64,000 nucleotides of DNA, taken from Membranipora membranacea. Taxonomy: Eukaryota > Bryozoa > Gymnolaemata > Cheilostomatida > Membraniporidae. The notes below the pieces were generated by a model, which was not told the origin of the DNA, did no database searches, and saw nothing but the letters and a program-made list of their open reading frames with translations. Location: NCBI GenBank assembly GCA_914767715.1, contig OU612067.1:14139001-14203000 (forward strand), given 5' to 3'. A program made the translations under genes and the position numbers. Positions 34,503-46,400 of this stretch are shown one piece after another (within the stretch, counting starts at the first letter, position 1; each line of letters begins with the position of its first letter).

Positions 34503-37500
34503 GGCCACGTGACTTTGATATAGCCTGTGATTTTTGTCAGTTGGTGGGGGTGGGCGAGAAGAGAAGAATGAGTATAGGGGGGAACCACCACTCATCTCCC
34601 ACCCCAGCCCACTGACAAAAATCACAGGCTATATCAAAGTCACGTGGCCTTATGGGCCTGTCGGCAGGTCGGCAAAGTTCCGGCGCCGGCTGTTCATAGG
34701 CCTATGTCACTAGTGTTATCAGGGAGTGATCACCAAAATTTTACTGGGATGTCTATCTTAGCAGACCAATTTTATGTGCAACTATTTTCACTTGCATTGC
34801 AAGCAGTCCTGTTGTTAGGATTTGGATATGTTTGCTTAGGTTTGTTGACACTATTTCTCTAGCAGATAATAACCCATAACATAGTTGAGCTTGTGCGTGG
34901 AATGGACATGTTTTAAGTTGGAAAACATGGTTTTTTGTCAATGGTTTGCTCATGTCGCCCTAATCAAGGTATTAAGGAAGATATATAAGTCGGGTTAGTT
35001 GTAGGCCAAGACGCAAGGGTCATTGTTGTCGTTCTATTGGTATGGTTTCGTCTCATGATCAATGGGAGAGAAATTTAGAAATATCTAATCTAATGCAACA
35101 TATATTGCATATAAACATATATTTATAATTGGAGGACAAGTAAATCCCGGCATGTTAAAAAAGATTATGCCAACTTAGGGATTGAGTTCCAGTTCTAGAA
35201 CTTCAGAGAGTGCCTACAATCCCAATCATATTCTTAAAGGCTTAAAAAGAGGTTTCAACAAATGAAGTACAATGCTCATGCAATGATGCCCATGTCACAC
35301 CACCTGGTCGCACACAAACATTCAGCCAAATTATCTTTTATAGCAAGATATTTGTTACCTACCCCTGGTTTTATGTTTTTTTTTGTTTTTTTCTCAAGGT
35401 AAGTGGAAATTGCATCACTTTTTCTCTTCAGGCGCCCATGTATTCAGAGTGATTGTCAATGTGTTTCACAAACATGAGCCTAGTGGGTACTTTTATGGGA
35501 GTAGCCTACCCTCCCTGGGATTGTCAGGATGGGACCATTACCGTAACCATACTATGCCGCTTATAAGCTTTACCTTCTTCACATCCAAAATCCCAGTCTT
35601 CACACCTTGTATTCAGATATTTAGCCTTGATTTGAGCTTTGGGTCTAAGCCTTTACTCTTAGTAGTTCACAGTTTGGTAAACAATCTGGTCAAAGTATTG
35701 TCATTGTAGAGGCCAGCCCAGTTCGGATACAATTTGTCCTCTGCCCCCAGAGAGCATTGGATTTGACCAATAAGATTTAATTCTTTTTATTGAAACGGTC
35801 TTGAACCCCTGACTGAAGACCAGGCTTTTGTCAACTTTAATAAAAACAGGGCCCTAATAATAAATTGCCAATATTATCCGGCTGGCGGGAATAGACGCAG
35901 TAAATTGGTAAAAAAAACAGTTACTTCACACCTTGATTCACCCTATTTTCCGCTTTATACTGTAATATATATATATTAAAATGTATCCTAAAATGAACAC
36001 CATCATAGATTTGTTGCACTCAAACCCCTTGTCAATACAATTGGCAATACAGTAAAAATGACCAGCGGTTTGTTAGGGTCCTCAAAATAACAAATTTGTG
36101 CCCAGTGAAATCCTTGGACTGAAAAAATAATTCAATTGTAATATTTTAAAGATGATGATGATGGAGAAGAGAGCGATGGTACAAATGATAACAATGGTAG
36201 ACATGATGACAATGGTATACCTTTATCACTACCAACATTAGATCCAAAGACTGCTTTTGGTGAGTTATAATTTAAGATTTATTCATGAGATAAAATACAT
36301 TACCAACCTAGAGACCGATCAAAGAATAATCATAGTAGCGGGCCCACCGGATGAATCTGACTCAGAATAGATATAATATTATAATGAAATTCAAGTCAGC
36401 CTCTTCCCAAAACATCTGATAAAATGATTTGCCATCACTGATTTTGACAATACAATAAAGTAGCCCAGTTTGGTAGTTGGCGTCACAGGAAGAGGTCATC
36501 ATTATCAGCCAGGTCTACTTTATTGACATCGTCTTGGAGTTGCAGTGTCACGGAAAAGGGGATGACAACTCCAACCATCTTTGAGCAACTATACGTTATT
36601 TTTTTAGGTATCTGCAATATCAACCAACTAACATCTGTTGACAGTTATTGGCCACCAAGGTTTCAATTTTGAGATGGTTCCTGCCCAAGATGAATATCAT
36701 GGATCCTATCCGTTTCGTTGTTAACCCATAGTTTCATTATAAGCTGCCACTTGTGTTGTTAATTTTAGAAAGAGTGAAAATGCGACTTCAGAATTAGTAC
36801 CCGACATTTCACCAATTGATAACACAAAATTATTTTGCTTTTAGATGAAGGACTCATTTTGACCCCAAAAAAAGAAAAAAAAAGCCAATAAGTAAACCTT
36901 TTCTTTGCTTAGTCTCAGTACAGAAATCAAGCTTGTTGCAGCAAAGATACAGTATCCAGTTGATCTTGAGACTTGAGCAGTATTGTTTGAATGAAAGGAT
37001 AAGATTGGGATTGGCATTGGCCATAAAGACCTATTTGTGTTGTATCCTCATACTAATTTTTATTGCATATATATTCACCAATTGTGTGTGGAGTTCAGAT
37101 AAACCTCAAATCAGAGGATTGAGAGTGAGTTGTTTGTATGTTGATAAATAAATTAATACTACCTGGTTGGCGGCGACCATTTCAATCTACATTGCTCAGT
37201 TTTTTTTATCTGTTTGTCTAGGAGAAGAGTTTGAGAGAACTTCATTTAGATAAATAGAAATTACTTAAACTTAGTTGAGCTAGGCTAAGGCCAATCTCTT
37301 GCTTTATTAGGCTGTAACTTACTACCAACACATTCGGGCACAGTAATTCATCAATCTGACAAAAGTCTTCCTTCACATACAGGACAAAGTACCCCATTAT
37401 GTTCTTTACGAAAAAATGTTATGTTATGCTATGTTTTACCCCAATTTGTTTGCCTGCATGCACTGCCTTTGCTGCCTGCTAGTAATGGATATGTCTATCT

Positions 37501-38260
37501 TTCAAGGTGCTGTGAGGGCACTGGGCTACAATGATACTGTAGTGATCGAGAAGATGCGGGATCTCTATAGGGCTGCACCTAATCAGAAGGGCGACGTTAA
37601 CTTCAGTGTCTTAAAAAAAGATGTAAGTAAACCGGCTAATGGCCTGTCATGACAACCTTGATGTTGGTTATGTTGGTTGAGGAGGGGGCACCAACAAAGC
37701 TTGTCAAAATATGCTATATGGATCAGTACAATGACATGACACACAGATTTTAAGATTGGCATTTCCAGGTAGTCAAGTTTGCTTGAAACACTAAAGATTG
37801 TGTCGGGTCTTTCAAGTAAGTCCTAGCTTAGTTTCTCTGCAAAAATAACAAACAAATAACGAAGGTCATTGCTAGGCAAATTCTAAGTGGGTGATCACTT
37901 TTTACTATATGAGCCCTACTTTGAGTGTACCATCTGGCTCTGTTACCATTCAATCTAACGAATCGTCGTTCAACTATTGAGTTGAGACCTCTGAACAAGA
38001 GAGGACAACTCCTTAGAATACAAAGGAGTCTTGAAAGAAGCACTGTATCCCTGCTGTATCAGTGTAGTTGGACCAAATGCATTGTAGGAAACCAACTGTG
38101 TTGTTATTCTCCTTTTTAGAAAGTCATAGAGCTTACTCTGAATGGTGAGAGCGATGACTCCCGCAGCAAAGCTATCAAACCAATTAAATCTTTCTCCTCC
38201 TCCTCCATTTTTACTTTTGATAAACAAAATTTTTCATCATATGTATATATGTATCATTAA
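33888..38260 (+). CDS. 3' exons of an unrecognised gene inside the insertion (partial)
   Basis: Four exons with good sites and matching phases: 33888-33970, 36152-36259, 37507-37622, 38120-38260 (stop TAA). Together they encode about 148 residues: a Leu/Asp-rich segment (DLLDLSDLDS), an acidic Asp/Asn-rich segment, a helical segment (GYNDTVVIEKMRDLYRAAP, vaguely EF-hand or helical-bundle-like) and a Ser-rich end. The first exon starts with a split codon, so at least one upstream exon is missing and I could not find it. I do not recognise the family. It could be a host gene fragment captured by the element, a nested gene, or part of the element's own protein. Confidence 0.45.
34497..34655. mobile_element. 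Palindromic MITE with 45-bp perfect inverted ends
   Basis: The left arm starts CCATAAGGCCACGTGACTTT and the right arm is its exact complement, with a short G-rich/C-rich centre (about 34545-34610). About 159 bp. It interrupts an arm of the larger inverted repeat, which gives its borders. Confidence 0.7.
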
Positions 38261-39145
38261 ACAGGTATTTTGCAATAAATAAAACAACCTGGAAAATCAC
38301 CACACTCTTTCCTAATAAAATGACAATGAGTTTAATTTGAAAGCTGACGTGCTGCAGCAACGGCTGTTGTCTTACTGTCATGGCCATACTGTGCAAGTCG
38401 CCTAGTCATTTAAATCAAGAAATTTTAATGGAACTCGGAGATGACGAGCTGGATTGTCATAATGATGTTAGATAAATGGCAGCACCAAACATCAGGCAAA
38501 CCATTGCTTTTTGTAGAATTGCGCGATGACAAATTGGATTTTCATCACGGTAGTATTATCCAGACAGTTTCTCCAAATATCGGGTAAAACGCGCTCAGGG
38601 AACGCAACGATATGGGGTTTCAATGATAAATACTTTTATCTTGAAATGGATATGAGGACATTTTGAAAAGACATCGTTCGCAACTATTATCATGGCAAGA
38701 AAATTGTGTCTACACATTTTTCTATTTCAATATCGTTGCACGGCTCCATCAGATTTTCACAAAATTTTGTGTGTGCTGGGGGGATAGTTTGGAATATCTA
38801 TAAAAGATTATATACAGCATAAATGGAAGCAAGTTAGATTCCCAAAACAAAGTAAGAAAAGATCAAAACAAGACACATCTAATATGAGGTTTGGAGTTGG
38901 ACTGAATTAGCCTTTATGTTATCAAGAAAATAATATCACATCACCAACTGTTGCTCAAAATCTACAGGTGTGACAACTAAGGATAGTTGTCTACTCTTTG
39001 AAAAAATAGGTTGATCCACTTGTGGTCAAAGGTGAAAGTGACATGAATAAGGTGAGAAACCAAAATACTTATTAAAGAAATCAATGAATGAAATGTACAC
39101 AAAATATAAGAGCCAATTATTAGCAATGTGCTTTGTTTCTCATCC

Positions 39146-39489
39146 GCAGTTCTAACAACGCGCGTTGTTAGAACTGCGCATTATTGGAACTGGCATTGTT
39201 GGAACTGCGCATTGTTAGAACTGCGCATTGTTAGAACTGCGCGTTGTTAGAACTGCGCATTGTTAGAACTGCGCATTGTTAGAACTGCGCATTGTTAGAA
39301 CTGCGCGTTGTTAGAACTGCGCACTGTTAGAACTGCGCATTGTTAGAACTGCGCATTGTTAGAACTGCGCATTGTTAGAACTGCGCATTGTTAGAACTTC
39401 GCATTGTTAGAACTGCGCATTGTTAGAACTGCGCATTGTTAGAACTGCGCATTGTTAGAACTGCGCATTGTTAGAACTGCGCATTAGAA
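39146..39489. repeat. 16-bp minisatellite, about 20 units, starting with a palindrome
   Basis: The unit is ATTGTTAGAACTGCGC, repeated about 20 times with few changes. The array opens with an inverted unit: CGCAGTTCTAACAACG directly followed by CGCGTTGTTAGAACTGCG. It lies inside the 9.2-kb insertion and has no counterpart elsewhere in the window. Confidence 0.85.
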
Positions 39490-40497
39490 ATAGCAGCTTC
39501 TTTAAACTTCTTGTAAGTAATGCGCATAACAAACTTAATACCCTACTGACCTTGATAATTCGCGGAGGGCACAACTCAAATGTTTTTCACTAGTCTTAAT
39601 TATTCATGGATCTCAGGCCTGCAAATTTGAGAGGATAGCTCCTCTATAGTAGTAGTCGTATTCTATTCAGCCTATTTAGCTATTTAAAAAAATAAGGTCA
39701 GTAGGGTACCTTGAAAATTGTCAAACAGCATTAACTGTAATGAAGTACTTATTTGCTCGAGACCTGCCAAGACTCAAGTCACTATTTTTGAGTCACCCTC
39801 TTAGTACACAAAACTCAAATAACACAGGTCGGACAGACTGCAGAGTCTAGTCTAGGCCCATGGGCTAGGGCATGTAAATCAAATTGCTATCCATGATTCC
39901 ATGCATGCAACTTTGGCCAAAATGAGTGATAAGTGAGTGAGACTCAATGATTGAACAAGAAGAATTGGAATCTCACAATCTCCCATTTAGTTTGGAATAG
40001 TTCCAGGGTCATGGCAGGCCTGGTAGTGGTGTAAGCAAGGAGTTAACTAACTCCTTGTTGTAAGCCTACCACAAAGCCCATCTCTGATTATACAGTTATC
40101 ATTGCCTGAAACAGGTTTAATCAGCTAACTCCCTAACTGGCTAAGTCGCTAATGCGCATAAGCGACTTAGCGAGTAAGCATGTTAACTAATGCCCATAAT
40201 TAAAGGTGCTATGGGCTGCCATAAGTATAGACATTTATTATTCATCTATTCATTTCAATATCATTATTAAGCGTATTATAACAACGCACCCCTAATTTTT
40301 TTCCATGTTTGAGTTCTTGTAATTTTTGTAATTGTTCATCTACAACTATTTTGTATTATTTCTATCACATGTAATATATATTTACTAATAATGAATACTT
40401 TTACAATAATATGCTTCTCTCCATCACCCCTGCTGGTAGTTAAGCCAGTCAGATATTTGGCTATTTTTGGAAATTTCTCATTCATTACCATATTTTA

Positions 40498-41757
40498 TAC
40501 AACACTTGCCTGTCTGACAAGCTATATTTCGGGGGGGGGGGGGGGGGGGGGCAATTGACGCCCAATCAATGGGGTGGTAGGATAGATGGATAATCACATA
40601 GTTTTAGCTAGGTATAGCAGCTTAAAGTTTTAAGATCTACAACAAATAGTGTACTGTATTTTTGAAATTGTTTTCCCCTTACCGGCGTGCGAAACTAACC
40701 TTCAATACATCTGTGATACAATTGCGATTAACCTGGGCACATTAAACAGTAGCTAACTTTGTACAAGGGAACTTGTAGATATTCAATGGTATGATATTAT
40801 AAACGCATGGTCTTAGATTAGAAAAATTGACAGGGGAGGCAACAGTATGAAGAGCAGATGCGCCGGTGAGAAGATGACACTGAGTGGGCATTGTTAGCTG
40901 TATGTATGATTTGCTGGAACTAAACTCAGTCGTTGGTACTTTCCCTGATCTTGTAAACAGAATCTGGATGTAGACTAGCAATACCATTTGGTCTCTGCTC
41001 TGCCATTATTAGCGGCTAAGTTTTACTGTACATCGACTATCTGTATTTCGCTGTTTTTTGCTTATCTGATACAAAATATGCCTAATTCTGAGTAGTCCAA
41101 ATCTCTCCAATTTTTACTGACTATACTTGGCCGTACGTGTGCCTCTGTCCTTGTCTGCATAATCTTATCTGTGTGTGTTAAGTCTATTTCCCGACGCCCA
41201 CGCTATTTACTTTTATTGAGCTCAAAGCGGCCTTGTCTTTTACATAGGTTTTTGTAGATTTGCATATTGATTACTATGTATTATGACATCTGTTAAAATG
41301 TTAGCTTTGTAAGTTTTAAACTTCTATTTTGAATATTTTAGAATTTTGCTGACAACAATGTTTTAATTTTACGGATTGGTCTTGCTGATGTATGGCTATG
41401 GTACAGTAATGACTTCGCTTAACTAGCCACTCCAGATGTGATGTGCGTAACTCCTTTCGCTAAAAAATGGTCTTGCAGGGTCGAGGCAGATCCATGTGTA
41501 AAGAAACACCTCACCGGTCGACCCGACCCCAATTTATATATTTGTCGGAGGTGTCTTGCATCTGAAGATATTTAGATCTGTCAAGCAGCAGTCAGTATTT
41601 CTCTCAATAATCTGAGTTGTCATCCACTACATGCACTTTCTGTGATAGAGGGATAGACCAATTTATGATTTTAGGTACCCTAGCTACCTAAACATTGTGT
41701 TTACTAAATCATTTTTATTTTTGACGTTGTCCTAGTAATGTGTTCGCTTTTTGACTT
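40498..41757. other. Intergenic stretch between copy A and the exon 12 copy
   Basis: It begins where homology to 63890 stops. It has a 20-base G run near 40531-40550. I see no exon with good splice sites and no recognised repeat. Confidence 0.4.
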
Positions 41758-42080
41758 GGTGAAGTGCTCTCCATGGCTGAACGAATAGCCAGAAAGGTAA
41801 TCATTATTACTATGATTATTATTATGCGTTTCTGATTGAGGTTTTAACATATAGAGGTATGTTATAAACAAACAAAAATATCATTGGATACTCGGCTAAC
41901 ACTTAACTGCTATTCACTATGTCTAAATGTTATAGACTTTAACCAATCAAAATGTAACTTGTGCTCAGTATTTATTTCCAATGTGATACTGACTGAAAAT
42001 CGAATAATATTCCCACAATGCATTTCGAACTTGGAATTCCCAAGGAATTCCCAGGGAGATCAAGTCAAACCCACACTGCT
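41758..42080 (+). pseudogene. Duplicated end of CLK exon 12 plus following intron
   Basis: Matches 5636-5957 closely: GAAGTGCT.TCCATGGCTGAA, the codons for [10 protein letters not shown], the donor AAG|GTAATC, and about 280 bases of intron. The upstream part of the exon and its acceptor are absent, so it cannot act as a normal exon. It marks one edge of the segmental duplication. Confidence 0.8.
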
Positions 42081-42589
42081 CAACTCAACTGGCATAAGGG
42101 GGAGGCTGTCAGGCAAGGGTGAGGGCAAGAGTTTGGGGGGGGGGGGGGCTATGACTGAGCATTATTATAATATTCCCAAAACACAGGGGTGTAATACACC
42201 TTATGGTTTGTGATTTGGCATACAGAGATGAAAAATGTGCAAGAGTCCATCAATATCTGACACAGTTTGTGCTGTTGTTATACTCCATTAAAATTTGGGA
42301 CAATACCACATACAGGGTTGAGTTTCCAGTCTGCCCCCTGCACAACTTGTCTACCCTAGCTTGATCAGTCGCTCTATATAGCATGTGCGTGCTAAATAGA
42401 ATTACAAATGTTATTTTCCCTGGATCCTGTAATTCTCTTGGAACATCATCTTACATTGCATAAAAAAATAAGGCGCATACTGCAGATTCCAAATCTATAA
42501 CTTTAAATTAACAAATTTACAACCCTATTGAGAGATGGCATGATCCCTGAACGGAGGCCGTCGGGAGGGGGTAAGAGTCTGGGGGCTCG
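42081..42589. other. Spacer between exon 12 copy and segmental copy B
   Basis: No exon is seen. It has a G run near 42136-42148. The sequence does not match CLK introns or the start of copy A, so it is either inserted DNA or sequence lost elsewhere. Confidence 0.35.
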
Positions 42590-43405
42590 CTCTGCACTTA
42601 TGCCTCGATTACTATAACCTCACACATTTTTTTATATTCCTCTCATGCAGTTGAGAGAATATGCAATGTAAAGATATTAATTTCTCGAGCTAGAAGTAGG
42701 TACCTTCTAGGCTCACAACAGAAAGTATAATAGTGTTGCAAGATAATTAATTGGAGGAGTTGTCCTCTTTGTGGACAGCTGGTGATAACTCCTGTAAACT
42801 AAGAATATAAGCTATATTTTAACCTGTTTTAACAATGAACTCCCTCTTCATTGATTTTAAGTAGCCTGTCTTTGTAGTTAACTGATGCGAATGAATTTGT
42901 GATTTTAATCAAGTTTGGGAATTTGGCTTATGACTTAGATCAAGAATGGATGATAATATCGATTGTATGTAGATCTTGTTTTGGGTTTTATTGATGAGTC
43001 TAATAATCATGAAAGACATTATGGCAGTTGAATCACTAAACAAGTTTGTACTTCTTGGTTTGGTAGTACGGGGATATGGCAATGGACGGGTGTCAATGTG
43101 TCAGCAATAGCTTCCTCTGTTTAAATATCTCCACCGCCAAACCAGAAAGAACAAACAGCAAAATAGTGATCCGAAACTCTAAACCTCAAATAAGTTTATG
43201 AAATGGCGTGGGAAGTAGTGAGTTTCTGCTAGGATAATGTAGACTAGAAAAGAAATAAAAGCCTGATTTATGGAAAGAAATCAATGTTGAATAGAATGTA
43301 GGCTCTTAACCGATCTGTACAGGTGAAATTGTTACTTGAAACTGAACCTTTAAAAGTTGTATGTACATTTAAATCCTAGCACCAATAATAACAGAGATGA
43401 GAACT

Positions 43406-46400
43406 TTAGCAGTTGTACCCGAAGGCTTCTACATCATCGATATATTTGCTGAGCACCCTCTTGGTTAGATTCTGAGAAATCTTTGAGAAAGATTCCTCGA
43501 CATAGCGATCAGAGGATGAGACCTTATCTGGATAAGTGAATTTGGAGCCGATTTTGCTAATTATCTCTCTACAAAACAAACAGTAAACTTATGTTGGTTA
43601 AAAGAAATCACTTGGTTTAGTCACTTGTCACATCCTGAGGAAAGAGTGGCAAACAAAACATGGGGTGCCTAACGGGCAAGGCCGTAATGTCTGTGCGACT
43701 TTGGTCTCAGTTTGCAGGCAGGTCAAAGCCCACCAAGGGGTACAACAAACCGTAGTATTTGGTGGGCTGCAGTCAGATTTGAACCCACCACCTTCAACAT
43801 TGTAGGCTGAAGTCAGGCACTCATACCAGCTGAGCCACTGATCATCCTATAAGTCGGTCCATTCAATGCGATGACTGTTTACTGTGTAAGAGCCGAAAGG
43901 ATATCACTGTGATTTTTACAGGTCAGCACTCCAACGGTCACTATGTGCATCAAGGTTTAATGTTCAGGTTTAATCATAGCAAATATTTGGATACAGGATG
44001 GAAGAAGTTAAGCTATCATTTCAGTGGTCATGTAACTCCTAACCCCTTGATCAGACGCTGCAGTAAGTGCTCAAAATATATAGGGTTGACTATAACTAAA
44101 GCTTACTTAGCATCTTGAGACATGGTTTCTACTTTTCCAATGTAATCGTAGTTGATATAGCAGGGATGACAAAGGCTATGAAAACTCTGCCAATGTTCAT
44201 TCATGTGCATGTTCATCCCTTCTGGATCTGTGACAAACTGGAGAAACTCAGTGAGCGTGGACCTCTGTTCCTTAGGGTGCTTGGGAGGGTGACCATTAAA
44301 TCTAAGTATCTTGTCCGTAAAATACTGGAAAGTAGGGTTGATCTTTCCAAACTTATTCCTGTAGGCTGACAATAGCCTAAAATTAAAATAAATATAATAT
44401 CAGCTATAGTTTAATTTAGCTAGTTTTGGTGTGACCTTATGTCAGCAAGCACTGAAATGTACTGGCTAAGGTGGAAATTTCTATAAAAAGAAGAATTTGA
44501 GTTAATGTTAGCCTATCTTTACTAGCTAAATTGTGCAGGATCTGAAACCAGAGTTTGGAATACATACAGGCTTCCCAACTAACTCTCTGCTGAAACAAGT
44601 ATTGATTATGACTTTCCAGTAGAGGTTGTCTTCTCTTATAACATGGTCGGATAACTAACCAAGAACTTTCAATACGTTTAGACAAAGCCAACACCAAATG
44701 GGAAATGCAAGGCTTTAATGTGGTTATAGCTAAACCAGACCCGTACGTTGAAAGCTGACTTTGAAAACTTTCTTCTTAACCAGACTAGAAAGAACAAACT
44801 TGTTATATGTGGCGGAAGCTGTTGGAAGGGGAGGGGAAAGGGGGAGGGGAAGAGTCTGGGGGAACAGACTTGTGTCGTAGTATCTAACATCACATTGTGG
44901 TCAGCTTAGCTGTGAAGTCTGTCTCTTGACCTTTACCCTTAGCTCGTCCATCACCATAATATCTCATTTTGAACAGATTTCTTATCAAGATAGGACAAAA
45001 TCATGATGTAATAGCACAGACAGCATTTTGCATGAAGCATGAACTTACCACGTATAATAACTTTGATTAATCAGAATAACCTAAACAAATTCCAAGAAGC
45101 CAATAGAAAGGGTCCATGGTCTAAATGCAGAATGTTCATTAGAACACTTGTACCAACATGGTTATGTGTGAGACAAATGGGTGAAAGACAAAAAAATTAC
45201 AGCAGACATGTCGGCCATTACTCACCCTTGGTGTTCAGAAGGTCATTGCAGCCATAGGCGGTTAAGTTTCAAAGCCCCCCCACACCCCATAAATGACAAA
45301 CCATTGCTGCGATTTCATTCTCAAACACCATGAAAGGCTGGCTGTGGGCCAACATTGCTTTAGGCCAATTTCCTTTTGAGCATGAAGATTTTCAAGCCTG
45401 TCTATCCAGTGCATTTTGTTAGGGGTGCTCATTTTGTAAGGGGATGCTCACTCCGATAGGGGGTGCTCAATTTGTTAGGGCGTGGGCTCACTTTGTAATG
45501 GGATACTCACTCCGCTAGGGGGTGGGCTCACTTCGAAAGGGGGTGCTCACCTTGTTAGGGGGTGCCTGACGATGACAAACTTGAAATAGGTGTTGATAAT
45601 TTTGAGCTTCTGATTATCGCTGTATGATGACAGATTTCTGACACTTGTCTTAAACATAGTCGAATGTGCCTCATCACCTTCGATTTGATGTACCTCTGTG
45701 AAATTGGTTTTTCCTACAAAATGCAAACAATGCAAGATACATATCTTTAATTTGAAAAGTATTTGGCAATGGCATAACAAAATTTTGAAATAATTTAAAA
45801 TAAAAACAATGCAAGAAAGAGAAATCTTTGGAAAATGAGGCTTAGCTTAAGACAAAAGAGAGGGTTAGCTGCCCCTAAAGACAGGGGCGCATATTCTAAA
45901 AAATTTCACTCACTGACTTTTTAGAGATGAGCATAATGATCGGGCACAGCCCGATCCACACGCCGCAGGCGTGGCGGGGAGGGTGTGGGAGGGGCGCTTA
46001 AGCGCCCTCCCACACGGAAATCTTTGCATTTCGGTAGCAAAATAGTGCAAGCAGAGAGGTATCTCAATAGCTCACTGAGCTGTTGGGTACTTTCAGAAAA
46101 CAACTCAATAGCAGTAGAAGATTACGGTAAAAATGCTCCAGTTATAAAGCATTAATTTGAAAAAAAAACTGACCTCGATGGGATTCGAACCCACAACAAT
46201 CTTATAAACAGTGATTAATAGGCAGACGTTCTACACACTGAGCTATTCAGCCACTCACGGGCCGTGGGCTCGTGGGCCGTGAGTGCTAATATACGCCGCT
46301 GCCTAAAGAGGGACGCAAGTTGCCCGAAATCCTCATACTGAGTGTGTGATACATCCTTGAAAACTAGAATCCTAGAGGTGAGGCCATGTAGGACCTCCTA

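Larger units (their letters stand above)
30991..40223. mobile_element. 9.2-kb TIR-bounded insertion in the 3' flank of copy A LRR gene
   Basis: The left end TATGGCGGCCCATAGCACCT and the reverse complement of the right end TATGGCAGCCCATAGCACCT are inverted repeats of about 42 bp with a few mismatches. AGTATAG flanks both sides (30984-30990 and 40224-40230), and copy B has a single uninterrupted AGTATAG at the matching place (near 63625). This is a filled-site and empty-site pair. No transposase frame is visible. Inside are exons of an unrecognised gene (33888-38260), an inverted pair, a palindromic MITE and a minisatellite. The superfamily is uncertain, since 7-bp duplications fit few families. 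Confidence 0.75.
14001..40497. repeat. Segmental duplication, copy A
   Basis: From CTCTGCACTTATGCCTC at 14001 the sequence matches 42590 onward, with scattered mismatches and indels. Homology runs through the sulfotransferase gene, the relict region and the LRR gene. It is broken by the 9.2-kb insertion 30991-40223 and resumes at 40224-40497, which matches 63624-63890. Copy A alone has about 220 bases at 14297-14519, about 1.87 kb at 22384-24253, and a two-unit repeat of about 69 bp near 22735-22890. It lacks the Roc-COR-caspase part of the LRR gene. Confidence 0.9.

Noticed and set aside
39146-39489. CRISPR-like regular repeats
   Set aside because: The units are contiguous with no unique spacers, and the host is an animal. 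The LRR array also looks regular but is coding.
40742-40987. 81-residue minus-strand frame
   Set aside because: No recognised motif, no supporting splice sites and no second copy to test it.
45921-46103. 60-residue minus-strand frame also found at 50283-50465
   Set aside because: It lies wholly inside the hAT-type MITE and its likeness comes from the MITE copies, not coding constraint.
46176-46258. Functional tRNA gene
   Set aside because: A and B boxes are good but the acceptor stem does not close and the middle is too long. It is part of a MITE, present twice.
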